NCBI GenBank assembly: GCA_016699405.1
Contig: CP064972.1
Span: 2,821,501-2,885,500, forward strand
Source of the DNA: Holophagales bacterium
Lineage (GTDB): Bacteria; Acidobacteriota; Thermoanaerobaculia; Multivoradales; JAGPDF01
Direction of reading: 5' to 3'
DNA: 64,000 nt
In this document: piece by piece, positions 54,958 through 63,804 of the stretch
How positions within the stretch are numbered: position 1 is the first letter of the stretch
How the letters are laid out: the number at the start of each line of letters is the position of its first letter
Made by a program: the position numbers and the translations under genes
Notes under the pieces: generated by a model
The model's database searches: none
What the model was told of the DNA's origin: nothing
What the model saw: the letters and a program-made list of their open reading frames with translations, nothing else

Positions 54958-56752
54958 AGCAGCGATCGGCGTTCGTGCCTCGACGAGAGCGGTCGAGCGC
55001 GAGCCACCGATCGCCACCGCCCGGCAGGCGACGAGCCGTCGGTGGCGCCTCGCGGTCGTCGCTGTGGCGATCGCCGGGATCGGCCTGGCCGGCTGGCGGG
55101 GCTGGAGAGCATGGCAGGAGCGGTCGTCGGCACCGGCGATCTCCCCGGCCGGGGTCCTGGCGATCGAGCCGTTTGCCAATCTCACCGGAAATCCTGCCAA
55201 GGAGTACCTGGCGAGCGGCCTGCGAGCCGGCGTCCTCCGCAGGTTGTCGGAGCTCGCCGGCCTCGGGGTGCTCGATCCGGCGACCGTGCCGCCCGGGCCC
55301 GAGCCGCAGCGGACGCTCGCGAGCGCTCGCCAATTCGGCGCGACGGCGCTTCTCTCCGGCGAGATGCAGAGCGCGGCGCCGAAGGTGCGGATCGATCTCC
55401 GGCTGACCGACACGGCGCTCGGCAAGGTCCTCTGGTCCGAGAGCTTCGAGGCCGCCGGGGAGGAGCTGGTCGACCTCGAGGGCAAGATGGCCCGTCGAGT
55501 CGCGGAGATCCTGGCGGTGCCGCTCTCGTCGCGCGAGCGCAACCGGACGTCGCGGCAGCCGACGCGGTCACTCCCGGCCTACGACTACTTCCTGCGCGGT
55601 CTGCAGCAATCCCGACTGCCCCACGACGCGCCGGCGACCGACAAGGCGATCGAGATGTTCCGTCAGGCTTTGCGCATCGACTCGTCGTTGGCGCTCGCCG
55701 AGGTCGGCCTGTCGGAGATGCTCTGGCGCCGATCCGTCCGGCAGGGGCGTAATCCGGGCGACCTCCAGGCGGCCGAAGCGGCTGCGCGCCGGGCGCTCGA
55801 GCTGGATCCCGAGCTCCCGGATGCCCGGGTGGCCCTGGCGCGCGTGCTGCGGTCGAGTGGGGACGTCGAGAGCTCGAGCGCCCGGATGGACGAGGTGCTG
55901 TCGAAGCACCCGAAGCCTGCGCTGGCGCAACGCGAGCTGGCGGCCGGATGGCTCGAGGTCGACCACGTCGTCGAAGCGGAGCGCTGCTTGCGAGGCGCGA
56001 TCGCCAGCGGCGGGAGCGACTGGGTGAGCTGGCAGGAGCTCGGCGCGCTCCTCGCCCGGCTGGGGCGGGACGTCGAAGCGGAAGAGGCCTTTCGCCAGGC
56101 GATCGACCGAGCTCCGGCCGCCGTGACCCGGCCGAGAGCGGCACTGATCGCCCTGCTCGTCCGCCAGGGGCGATGCGACGAGGCGCTCCTCGTCGGCGGG
56201 TCGATCGCCGCACCGCTCGAGGACGACGCCCTGGCTGCCGACCTCGGCGCGGCCTATCTCGGTTCGCGGCGCCCCGATCGGCAGGAACAGGCGGAGAGGG
56301 CCTATCGGCGAGCGGTGGAGCTCGCTCCGGGCGACGCTGCGCACTGGCAACGCCTGGGCGACCTGTTGCTGGAGGTTGGACGCGAGGCCGAGGCTCGCGC
56401 CGATCATGCTCGAGCCCTCGAGGTGGTGGAGGCTCGCCTTGCCGACCGGCCACGCGATCCCGAGCTGTCGGCCTGGCGCGTCGAGCTCGCGGCGAAGGCC
56501 GGGCGCTGCGACCTGGCGCTCGAGCAGGCAGCGCGCCGGCGACGCGAAGAACCGCGCACGGCGCGAGACTTCCACCGCCTCGGCCGCGGTTATGCGCTGT
56601 GCGGCAAGGCAAACGACGCCCTCGCGGTCCTGCGCGAGGCGGTGAATCTCGGCCTGCCCCCCGAGATGCTGTCGCAGGAAAGAGAGCTCTCCAGCCTGCG
56701 CGAGCGCGCCGAGCTCCGCCGGCTGACGGCTGCGAGCCCGCTCCCGCGCTGA
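54119..56752 (+). CDS. Receptor Ser/Thr kinase 1 with TolB-like and TPR domains
   Basis: An 877-residue protein. Kinase domain residues 11-270: GQGGMGQVY loop, Lys41, HRDLKPSN with Asp134, DFGLAK with Asp152, and TLPYMSPEQLEG. One membrane helix near 315-335 (LAVVAVAIAGIGLAGW). Outside the cytoplasm: a TolB-like domain (LAIEPFANLTGNPAKEYLASG to LAVPLSSRERN) and TPR repeats to the end. It probably senses through the periplasmic part. GTG 54119 chosen by comparison with the two paralogues; longer starts at 54095 or 54098 lack support. Confidence 0.9.
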   Translation: MSDLIGRRVGHYTVLELLGQGGMGQVYVARDERLGRKVALKVLPPELATAPERLERFRREARSVAALHHPNIVTIHSVEEVDGLHFLTLELVRGRPLDRLIAPGGLGPERLVSIAVPLAEALAAAHAQGIIHRDLKPSNVMLTDEGQVKILDFGLAKAASGESRDGSRLATAGESMTQTGMVLGTLPYMSPEQLEGQPVDHRTDLFSLGVLLFELAVGKRPFGGDSLGAQIASILRDTPDLEREELPRPLRAILGRCLAKSVDERYASASEVAAALRGWGAAIGVRASTRAVEREPPIATARQATSRRWRLAVVAVAIAGIGLAGWRGWRAWQERSSAPAISPAGVLAIEPFANLTGNPAKEYLASGLRAGVLRRLSELAGLGVLDPATVPPGPEPQRTLASARQFGATALLSGEMQSAAPKVRIDLRLTDTALGKVLWSESFEAAGEELVDLEGKMARRVAEILAVPLSSRERNRTSRQPTRSLPAYDYFLRGLQQSRLPHDAPATDKAIEMFRQALRIDSSLALAEVGLSEMLWRRSVRQGRNPGDLQAAEAAARRALELDPELPDARVALARVLRSSGDVESSSARMDEVLSKHPKPALAQRELAAGWLEVDHVVEAERCLRGAIASGGSDWVSWQELGALLARLGRDVEAEEAFRQAIDRAPAAVTRPRAALIALLVRQGRCDEALLVGGSIAAPLEDDALAADLGAAYLGSRRPDRQEQAERAYRRAVELAPGDAAHWQRLGDLLLEVGREAEARADHARALEVVEARLADRPRDPELSAWRVELAAKAGRCDLALEQAARRRREEPRTARDFHRLGRGYALCGKANDALAVLREAVNLGLPPEMLSQERELSSLRERAELRRLTAASPLPR

Positions 56753-56882
56753 AGCCGGTCGAACCGCGTCGTCCGATGGTGAGCCGCGAGCGCCGACGGG
56801 TGGCGGGGCCGACACGAGAGCTCGCCTTCGGCACGACCCTCCGCAGGTCCTTCCAATCCAACAGGAGGTCACCTCGATCGCA

Positions 56883-56888
56883 TAGCAT
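56883..56888 (+). promoter_or_regulatory. TAGCAT element before kinase 2
   Basis: TAGCAT ends 39 bases before the GTG at 56928, the same spacing as for kinases 1 and 3. Confidence 0.5.
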
Positions 56889-56927
56889 GACGCGTCGAAT
56901 CGTGCGACCGGGTGTCAGGAGGACAGC

Positions 56928-59531
56928 GTGTCGGAGCTGATCGGGCATCGACTGGGCCACTACGCCGTGGTGGAGCTGTTGGGCCAGGGCGGGATGGGTC
57001 AGGTGTACGCGGCGCAGGACGAGCAGCTCGGTCGGAGCGTGGCGCTGAAGGTGCTGCCGCCGGAGCTGGCGATGTCGCCGGAGCGGTTGGAGCGTTTCCG
57101 CCGCGAGGCGCGTGCCGTGGCGGCGCTGCACCATCCGAGCATCGTGACGATCCACTCGGTGGAGGAGGTGGACGGCCTCCACTTCCTGACGCTCGAGCTG
57201 GTGCGGGGGCGTCCCCTCGACCGGGTGATCCCGCCGGGCGGATTGCCGCCGGAGCGCCTGCTGTCGATCGCCGTGCCGCTGGCCGAGGCGCTGGCGGCGG
57301 CGCACGCGCAGGGGATCATCCACCGCGACCTGAAGCCGAGCAACGTGATGCTGACCGACGAGGGTCAGGTCAAGATCCTCGACTTCGGTCTGGCCAAGGC
57401 GCTCGCCGGGGAGTTGGGCGACGACCTGCCGTCGGCGAGCTCTGGCGATTCGATGACGGCGACCGGACGGCTGGTGGGGACGCTGCCGTACATGTCTCCG
57501 GAGCAGCTCGAGGGCCGGGCGGTGGACCACCGGACGGACCTGTTCTCGTTCGGGGTGCTGCTGTTCGAGCTGGCGGTGGGGAGGCGTCCGTTCCGGGGCG
57601 ACAGCGTCGGGGCACAGGTCGCCTCGATCCTGCGGGACGAGCCGGACCTCGACCGTGCCGAGCTGCCGCGCTCGCTGCGGGACATTCTCCGTCGCTGTCT
57701 CGCCAAGTCGGCAGAGGCACGCTACGCCGACGCGTCGGCAGTGGTCACGGCGCTGCGTCAGTGGGGCGCAGAGATCGCGGTGCGCGAGCCCTCGGCGCGC
57801 GGGGAAAACGAGCCGGGGCCTGGCAAGCCTGGGCACGCACGCAAGGCGCTCTTCCGCGTCGGCGTCGGCGTCGCGGGCCTCGCTCTCGCCGCGCTCGTCG
57901 GCTGGCAGGCTTGGCGCGTCGGACCGGGCCGCGCGCCGTCGCCGGTGGCCACCGGCGTCAGCGTGCTGGCGATCCAGCCGTTCGCCAATCTCACGGGGAA
58001 TCCGGCGCGAGCGGGACTCGCTGGAACGTTGCGCTCTGCGCTCCAGACGCGGCTCTCGGAGTTCACCGGGCTGCAGGTGCTCGACCCCGGGGCGATGCCG
58101 ACGGGCGGTGACCCACAGGAGACGCTCGAGGTGGCACGCCGGCTGGGAGCCACCGCTCTGCTCTCCGGCGAGATGCAGAGCGCGGCACCGAAGGTGCGGA
58201 TCGATCTCCGGCTGACCGACACCGCGCTGGGGATGATCCTCTGGTCCGGGAGCTTCGAGACCGCAGGCGAAGAGCTCGGCGAGCTCGAGAGCGACATGAC
58301 GCGTCAGGTTTCGGAGATCCTGGCCGTGCCGCTCTCGCAGCGCGAGCGCGAGCGGATGGCGCGGCAGTTGACGCGGTCGCTGCAGGCGTACGACGACTTC
58401 CTCCGGGGCTTCCGGCAGTCGCGTGCGCCGAGCGACCCGCAGGCGATCCCCAAGGCGATCGAGATGTACCGTCAGGCGCTGCGAGTCGATCCGGAGTTCG
58501 CGCTGGCGCAGGTCGGGCTCTCGGACATGCTCTATCGGAGCTATGCCGAAGGCCGCCGGAAAAAGGGCGATCTCGAAGAGGCGGAAGCGTCCGCGCGGCG
58601 GGCGCTCGAGCTCGACCCGGATCTGCCGGGTGCCCAGGTCGCCTTGGCGCGCGTGCTGCGGTCGAAGGGCGACGTCCAGGGCTCGATCGCGCTCCTGCAG
58701 GAATCCTTGTCACATCACCCGAAGCCCGACGTCGTCCAGCGCGAGCTCTCGACGAGCTGGGTGGAGGCCGGCAATCTGGTCGAGGCGGAGCGCTGCCTGC
58801 GAGCTGCGGTCGCCATCGGCGGGAGCGATTGGGCGAACTGGAACTGGCTCGGGAGCTTCTTGTTCAGGGTCGGGCGATACCCCGAGGCCGAGCGAGCGTT
58901 TCGCCAGGGCGCCGCCTGTGCGCCGGGTCAGATGTCGCTGCCGGCGAAGAACCTGATCGCAACACTCAGCCAACAGGGACGCTTCGAAGATGCTCTCGTC
59001 GCCTTTCAACAGATCAAAGCCCCAATCGAGGATGCGACGACCGCGGGAAACATCGGTACGGCATACTTCTTCTCGAATCGCGGTGACAAGTGGGAGAAGG
59101 CTGAGCACTACTTCCGCCGCGCGACCGAGCTCGCTCCGGAGAATGATGGTGTCTGGATGAATCTCGGCGACCTCCTCGTCGAGGTCGGTCGGCGATCGGA
59201 GGCCCAGGCGGCTTATGGAAAGGCGCTCGAGCAGGTGGAGGCCGCGCTGGCGGGAGCCCCGACCGATCACGGGCTACGAGTCCTTCGCGTCGAGTACGCG
59301 GCGAAGGCCGGGCGATGTGGGGTCGCACTCGAACAGGCCGTCGAGGCACGTAAGGCGTCCCGTCCGATGGCGGAGGAGCTCCACATCCTCGGGATCGGTT
59401 ATGCGCTTTGCGGCCGATCCAAAGATGCGATCGAGATGCTGAGGCAAGCTGTGGCTCTGGGTTTCTCCGCGGAGATCGTGCGCCGCGAGTCGGAGTTGGC
59501 AAGCCTTCGGGAGCTCGCCGAGTTTTCGTGA
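56928..59531 (+). CDS. Receptor Ser/Thr kinase 2 with TolB-like and TPR domains
   Basis: An 867-residue protein with the same plan as kinase 1: GQGGMGQVYAAQD, Lys41, HRDLKPSN, DFGLAKALAGE, a membrane helix (VGVGVAGLALAALVGW), a TolB-like domain from SVLAIQPFANLTGNPA and TPR repeats. Its kinase domain differs from the other two at many sites, but its TolB/TPR part is close to that of kinase 3 up to about 58850. GGAGGACAGC gives it the only clear Shine-Dalgarno of the three. Base composition falls in the last ~570 bases. Confidence 0.9.
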   Translation: MSELIGHRLGHYAVVELLGQGGMGQVYAAQDEQLGRSVALKVLPPELAMSPERLERFRREARAVAALHHPSIVTIHSVEEVDGLHFLTLELVRGRPLDRVIPPGGLPPERLLSIAVPLAEALAAAHAQGIIHRDLKPSNVMLTDEGQVKILDFGLAKALAGELGDDLPSASSGDSMTATGRLVGTLPYMSPEQLEGRAVDHRTDLFSFGVLLFELAVGRRPFRGDSVGAQVASILRDEPDLDRAELPRSLRDILRRCLAKSAEARYADASAVVTALRQWGAEIAVREPSARGENEPGPGKPGHARKALFRVGVGVAGLALAALVGWQAWRVGPGRAPSPVATGVSVLAIQPFANLTGNPARAGLAGTLRSALQTRLSEFTGLQVLDPGAMPTGGDPQETLEVARRLGATALLSGEMQSAAPKVRIDLRLTDTALGMILWSGSFETAGEELGELESDMTRQVSEILAVPLSQRERERMARQLTRSLQAYDDFLRGFRQSRAPSDPQAIPKAIEMYRQALRVDPEFALAQVGLSDMLYRSYAEGRRKKGDLEEAEASARRALELDPDLPGAQVALARVLRSKGDVQGSIALLQESLSHHPKPDVVQRELSTSWVEAGNLVEAERCLRAAVAIGGSDWANWNWLGSFLFRVGRYPEAERAFRQGAACAPGQMSLPAKNLIATLSQQGRFEDALVAFQQIKAPIEDATTAGNIGTAYFFSNRGDKWEKAEHYFRRATELAPENDGVWMNLGDLLVEVGRRSEAQAAYGKALEQVEAALAGAPTDHGLRVLRVEYAAKAGRCGVALEQAVEARKASRPMAEELHILGIGYALCGRSKDAIEMLRQAVALGFSAEIVRRESELASLRELAEFS

Positions 59532-59608
59532 GCTCATGACGCCCAGGACCTCAGGCTCCCCCGAGACAGGCGCTGCCAAGCAACGCTAGCCATTCAAGAG
59601 GAGAGCTC

Positions 59609-59746
59609 ATGTCCTCCACGCTCCCGGAGCCGGCGGTCTCGTGCATCTCCGTCCGCGGGGTTCGAGGCACCCTTCACCTTCGCCACGTGCTCCATTCCTC
59701 GGCCAGGGTGCGTCGGGCGCAGCGCTCTGGCATCGGCATGGCATAG
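59609..59746 (+). CDS. Possible 45-residue ORF between kinases 2 and 3
   Basis: An ORF with AAGAGGAGAGC before ATG, encoding a basic peptide that begins MSSTLPEPAVSC and ends RSGIGMA. It has no membrane segment and no family match I know. Its stop codon TAG lies within the TAGCAT element of kinase 3. The good ribosome site is the only support; it may be non-coding. Confidence 0.22.
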   Translation: MSSTLPEPAVSCISVRGVRGTLHLRHVLHSSARVRRAQRSGIGMA

Positions 59747-59749
59747 CAT
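59744..59749 (+). promoter_or_regulatory. TAGCAT element before kinase 3
   Basis: TAGCAT ends 39 bases before the GTG at 59789, as for the other two kinase genes. It lies upstream of the near-identical repeat, so its conservation is not just part of the copied block. Confidence 0.5.
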
Positions 59750-59778
59750 CACGGGGCGAACCGCGTGGCTGACGAGCT

Positions 59779-60627
59779 GGGGGAACGGGTGTCGGATCTG
59801 ATCGGTCGTCGAGTGGGCCACTACACCGTGCTGGAGCTGTTGGGCCAGGGCGGGATGGGTCAGGTGTACGTGGCGCGTGACGAGCGACTGGGTCGGAAGG
59901 TGGCGCTGAAGGTGTTGCCGCCGGAGCTGGCGACGGCACCGGAGCGGCTCGAGCGGTTTCGTCGCGAGGCGCGCTCGGTGGCGGCGCTGCACCATCCGAA
60001 CATCGTGACGATCCACTCGGTGGAGGAGGTGGACGGCCTCCACTTCCTGACGCTGGAGCTGGTGCGCGGGCGTCCGCTCGATCGGCTGATCGCGCCGGGC
60101 GGGCTGGGTCCGGAGCGTCTGGTGTCGATCGCCGTGCCCTTGGCCGAGGCGCTGGCGGCGGCGCACGCACAGGGGATCATCCACCGCGACCTGAAGCCGA
60201 GCAACGTGATGCTGACCGACGAGGGTCAGGTGAAGATCCTCGACTTCGGTCTGGCGAAAGCGGCGAGCGGCGAGTCGCGGGACGGGTCGCGTCTGGCGAC
60301 GGCGGGCGAGTCGATGACGCAGACGGGGATGGTGCTGGGGACGCTGCCGTACATGTCTCCGGAGCAGCTCGAGGGGCAGCCGGTGGACCACCGGACGGAC
60401 CTGTTCTCGCTCGGCGTGCTGCTGTTCGAGCTGGCGGTGGGGAAGCGGCCGTTCGGCGGCGACAGCCTGGGGGCGCAGATCGCCTCGATCCTGCGGGACA
60501 CGCCGGATCTCGAGCGCGAGGAGCTGCCGCGCCCGCTGCGCGCGATCCTCGGGCGTTGCCTGGCCAAGTCGGTGGACGAGCGCTACGCCAGCGCCTCGGA
60601 GGTGGCGGCGGCGCTCCGCGGTTGGGG
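59779..60627 (+). repeat. 849-bp near-identical repeat, copy 2 (kinase domain)
   Basis: Matches 54109-54957 with three synonymous differences. It covers 10 bases upstream and the whole kinase domain of kinase 3. Confidence 0.95.
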
Positions 60628-62452
60628 CGACCAGCTCGGCGCACGCGGGCTGGCGAAGGCCGAGAAACCCGGCAAGGCCGAGAGGGTTCGCCCGAAGCTG
60701 CGGCTCCCGACGCGGAGTCTCCTGCGTGCGGGAGTCGTGGTGGCTGCGCTAGCCGCGATTGCCGGGCTCGGTTGGGGGGGCTGGCAGGGTTGGCGCGCCT
60801 GGCAGGAACGCGGCGAGTCGCCCTCCGCCTCCGGGGTGAGTGTGCTGGCGATCCAGCCGTTCGCCAACCTCACCGGGAACCCCGCCAAGGACTATCTCGC
60901 CAAGGGCTTGCGCTCCGGCCTGCTGACGCGGCTCTCGGAGTTCACCGGGGTCCAGGTGCTCGACCAGGGGACGATGCCGACGGGTGGCGACCCGCAGGAG
61001 ACGCTCGAGGCGGCACGCCGGCTGGGAGCCACCGCCCTGCTCTCCGGCGAGATGCAGAGCGCGGCGCCGAAGGTGCGGATCGATCTCCGGCTGACCGACA
61101 CGGCGCTGGGGATGATCCTCTGGTCCGGGAGCTTCGAGACCGAAGGCGAAGAGCTCGGCGAGCTCGAGAGCGACATGACGCGTCAGGTCTCGGAGATCCT
61201 GGCCGTGCCGCTCTCGCAGCGCGAGCGCGAGCGGATGGCGCGGCAGTTGACGCGATCGCTGCAGGCCTACGACTACTTCCTCCGGGGCTTCCGGCAGTCG
61301 CGTGCGCCGAACGACCCGAAGGCGATCCCCAAGGCGATCGAGATGTACCGCCAGTCGCTGCGGGTCGATCCGGCGTTTGCGCTGGCGCAGGTCGGGCTCT
61401 CGGACATGCTCTATCGGAGCTATGCCGAAGGCGGCCGGAAGAAGGGTGATCTCGAAGAGGCGGAAGCGTCTGCGCGGCGCGCGCTCGAGCTCGATCCGGA
61501 TCTGCCGGGTGCCCAGGTCGCCCTGGCGCGCGTGCTGCGGTCGAAGGGCGACGTCCAGGGCTCGATCGCGCTCCTCCAGGAGTCGCTGTCGCACCACCCG
61601 AAGCCCGACGTCGTCCAGCGCGAGCTCTCGGCGAGCTGGGTGCAAGCCGGCAATCTGGTCGAGGCGGAGCGCTGCCTGCGAGCTGCGGTCGCCATCGGCG
61701 GGAGCGACTGGGCGAACTGGAACTGGCTCGGGAACCTCCTGTCACGGATCGGGCGTTACGCCGAGGCTGAGGAGGCGTTTCGACAGGGAGTTGCGCGGGC
61801 TCCAGGCCAGGTCACCCTGCCGCACATCAACCTAATCGCGATGTACTCCCAACAGGGTCGGTTTGATCAGGCCATCGCTGCATTCGAAGCGCTTGACTCG
61901 CCCGTGGAGGATGCGACGCTTGCGGGGAACATCGGAACTGCGTACTTCTTTTCCAACCGAAAAGACAAATGGGTGAAAGCAGAGGGGCTCTTTCGGCGAG
62001 CCATTGAGCTGGACTCTGAAAGCTACAACAACTGGACCAACCTCGGCGATCTGCTGCTCGAAGTAGGAAGAGAGCGAGAAGCTCGAGCTGCGTACTCAAA
62101 TGCCCTGGCGCGAATTGACGCAGGGCTGGTTGGCTCACCTCGCGACATCGACCTGAGAGTCAATCGGGTCTTGATCGCAGCCAAGGCCAACCGCTGTGAT
62201 CTCGCGATTGACGAAGCGACGAGGATTGGACGGGAGGTTCCTCCTGCCGCCCAGGAACTACACAGCCTAGCGATCGGATACGCCCTCTGCGCTCACCCCA
62301 CGGAAGCGCTGGATGTCCTTCGCAAAGCCGTAGATCTGGGCTTTTCGCGGGACATCGTTCGTCAAGAGAGCGAGCTTTCCAGCCTTCGCGGCTTCCCTGA
62401 GTTCCGAGAGCTAGTAGCTTCTGATTCGCTGAGAGCTCGAAGTGGAAGCTAG
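59789..62452 (+). CDS. Receptor Ser/Thr kinase 3, mosaic of kinases 1 and 2
   Basis: An 887-residue protein. Residues 1-279 are identical to kinase 1, including Lys41, Asp134 and Asp152. After a private juxtamembrane region and helix (LRAGVVVAALAAIAGLGW), residues from SVLAIQPFANLTGNPA to about residue 650 follow kinase 2 closely. The last ~240 residues are TPR-like but diverged from both, and the DNA there (from about 61800) is visibly richer in A and T. This indicates recent recombination that gave an old sensor a new or homogenised kinase domain. Confidence 0.9.
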   Translation: MSDLIGRRVGHYTVLELLGQGGMGQVYVARDERLGRKVALKVLPPELATAPERLERFRREARSVAALHHPNIVTIHSVEEVDGLHFLTLELVRGRPLDRLIAPGGLGPERLVSIAVPLAEALAAAHAQGIIHRDLKPSNVMLTDEGQVKILDFGLAKAASGESRDGSRLATAGESMTQTGMVLGTLPYMSPEQLEGQPVDHRTDLFSLGVLLFELAVGKRPFGGDSLGAQIASILRDTPDLEREELPRPLRAILGRCLAKSVDERYASASEVAAALRGWGDQLGARGLAKAEKPGKAERVRPKLRLPTRSLLRAGVVVAALAAIAGLGWGGWQGWRAWQERGESPSASGVSVLAIQPFANLTGNPAKDYLAKGLRSGLLTRLSEFTGVQVLDQGTMPTGGDPQETLEAARRLGATALLSGEMQSAAPKVRIDLRLTDTALGMILWSGSFETEGEELGELESDMTRQVSEILAVPLSQRERERMARQLTRSLQAYDYFLRGFRQSRAPNDPKAIPKAIEMYRQSLRVDPAFALAQVGLSDMLYRSYAEGGRKKGDLEEAEASARRALELDPDLPGAQVALARVLRSKGDVQGSIALLQESLSHHPKPDVVQRELSASWVQAGNLVEAERCLRAAVAIGGSDWANWNWLGNLLSRIGRYAEAEEAFRQGVARAPGQVTLPHINLIAMYSQQGRFDQAIAAFEALDSPVEDATLAGNIGTAYFFSNRKDKWVKAEGLFRRAIELDSESYNNWTNLGDLLLEVGREREARAAYSNALARIDAGLVGSPRDIDLRVNRVLIAAKANRCDLAIDEATRIGREVPPAAQELHSLAIGYALCAHPTEALDVLRKAVDLGFSRDIVRQESELSSLRGFPEFRELVASDSLRARSGS

Positions 62453-62462
62453 GTGTTCGGTA

Positions 62463-62855
62463 TCAAGGTCCTGGCACTGTAATCGTTTTGGGGTCCTTGA
62501 TAGCGACTGTCTTGCCGGTCTTGTCCTTGACAACGACTGAGTAGGTCCACGTACCCGTCAGCGCAGGATTCCCGCTGCTGACGGCGCTCTCCGGGTACGC
62601 GACGGTTCGCGGCATGGCGGGGAAGTAGTCCGGCTGTTCCGTCCCCTTGTCTTCGAAGGTCAGCGTGTCGCCCTCGACCATCCCGGTGATCGTCCAGCAG
62701 ACCCGCAGGTACCTTCCGGGACCCCCATCCTTGTAGATCGTCACGGTGTCCGGAACGACCGAGATCGCCCCTTCCTTGCGAATGACGGTGACCGTGACCT
62801 GGACGGCGCGCTCGTCGCCGCAAGGGGTCGAGCCGTTCGTCTGGGCGTTGCCCAT
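62463..62855 (-). CDS. Hypothetical beta-rich protein
   Basis: A 130-residue protein of unknown function. It begins MGNAQTNGSTPCGDERAV and is then strand-rich: VQVTVTVIRKEG, PDTVTIYKDGGPGRYLRVC, GDTLTFEDKG, GTWTYSVVVKDKTGK. This looks like an immunoglobulin-like or cupredoxin-like sandwich, but no ligand motif is clear. There is no signal peptide. AGGAGGG precedes the ATG. Base composition is lower in GC than that of most neighbours, as in the adjoining end of kinase 3. It is convergent with that gene. Confidence 0.55.
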   Translation of the reverse strand: MGNAQTNGSTPCGDERAVQVTVTVIRKEGAISVVPDTVTIYKDGGPGRYLRVCWTITGMVEGDTLTFEDKGTEQPDYFPAMPRTVAYPESAVSSGNPALTGTWTYSVVVKDKTGKTVAIKDPKTITVPGP

Positions 62856-63031
62856 GCCTCACCCTCCTGATGAAAGGTGCCGGCGTCCCGGAGCTCGCCC
62901 GCGGCCCCGACAGCCGAGCGACGACGCGAGGAGGCGTCGTCGGTGGGGAGCGCGCAACGCCGACGAATGACTTCTGTATTGTCGCATCGGCGCGGTGGGC
63001 TGTCCAGGGAGCGGTGGCCGGGGAGGCGCGC

Positions 63032-63037
63032 TAGCAT
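63032..63037 (+). promoter_or_regulatory. TANNNT element, probable leaderless promoter
   Basis: TAGCAT in GCGCTAGCATG ends 6 bases before the ATG at 63044 of the Crp/Fnr gene, with no ribosome site between. Confidence 0.5.
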
Positions 63038-63043
63038 GCGTGC

Positions 63044-63739
63044 ATGCTCGGCAGCGTCGACGACTGGCTCGCGCGAAGCGAGATCTACCGGCGGTTGAAG
63101 CTCGAGGACCGAGCACGCCTGGCGAAGCTGGCGCAGGTGCGGAGCTACGGAGAAGGGCGGACGATCTTCGCCGAAGGCGATCCGTCGAGCCACTTCATCA
63201 CCATCGTCCAGGGCCACGTCAAGGTCGTCAAGAACACCGCCGCCGGCAAGGAGGTCATCCTCGAGCTCTTCGGCGCTGGCGAGCCGCTCGGCGTGCTCGC
63301 CGCCTACGAGGGTCACCCGTTCCCGGCCACCGCGGTCGCCACCGAGCCGACGACCTGCCTGCTGCTGCCGCGCGACGCCTTCTACGCGCTTCTCGAGGAG
63401 CATCCGTCGATGGTGCGCGGTCTGCTGGCCGGCCTCACCTTGCGGCAGATCCAGCTCACCAATCGTCTCGCCGAGCTCGGCAGCGGACGTGTCGAGTCGC
63501 GACTGGCGCGCCTGCTGTTGAAGCTCGCCGGGGAGGTCGGCACTCCGACGGCCGGGGGGACGTTCATTCCCTTGCGCTTGAAGCGTCAGGAGTTGGCCGA
63601 CTTCGTCGGCACGACGGTGGAGACCGCCATCCGCATCATGAGCCGCTGGAGCAAGGGCGGCATCGTCCGGACGCGGCGCGACGGCTTCCTCCTCGTCGAC
63701 CGGCCGGCGCTCGAAGCGATCGGCGCGGGCGAGAGCTGA
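63044..63739 (+). CDS. Crp/Fnr family transcriptional regulator
   Basis: A 231-residue regulator. An N-terminal cyclic-nucleotide-binding type beta-roll (EGRTIFAEGDPSSHFITIVQ, VILELFGAGEPLGVLAAYEG), a long dimer helix, and a C-terminal helix-turn-helix (RLKRQELADFVGTTVETAIR). No FNR-type cysteine set is present, so it is not an oxygen sensor of that class; the effector is unknown. It appears leaderless. The gene ends before a hairpin shared with the convergent YceI gene. Confidence 0.9.
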   Translation: MLGSVDDWLARSEIYRRLKLEDRARLAKLAQVRSYGEGRTIFAEGDPSSHFITIVQGHVKVVKNTAAGKEVILELFGAGEPLGVLAAYEGHPFPATAVATEPTTCLLLPRDAFYALLEEHPSMVRGLLAGLTLRQIQLTNRLAELGSGRVESRLARLLLKLAGEVGTPTAGGTFIPLRLKRQELADFVGTTVETAIRIMSRWSKGGIVRTRRDGFLLVDRPALEAIGAGES

Positions 63740-63745
63740 GCCCAG

Positions 63746-63780
63746 AAAAACGACGAGGCCGGCGATCTCGCCGGCCTCGT
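63746..63780. terminator. Bidirectional hairpin terminator between crp-like and yceI-like genes
   Basis: Perfect 13-bp stem (63753-63765 with 63768-63780). On the minus strand it is followed by a run of five T (AAAAA at 63746-63750 on the plus strand), so it is a strong terminator for the YceI-like gene and a weaker one for the rightward gene. Confidence 0.78.
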
Positions 63781-63804
63781 TCCCGCACCCGCGTCGGAAC
63801 GCGG

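Noticed and set aside
54109..60627. The 849-bp direct repeats as a transposon or composite element
   Set aside because: Their ends fall at the kinase-domain boundary, there are no inverted ends, target duplications or transposase; gene conversion explains them better.
62461..62501. TATCAAGG...CCTTGATA inverted repeat at the convergent end of kinase 3
   Set aside because: The arms are only 8 bp with a loop of about 25 bases and lie in the coding end of the 62463 gene; too weak to call a terminator.
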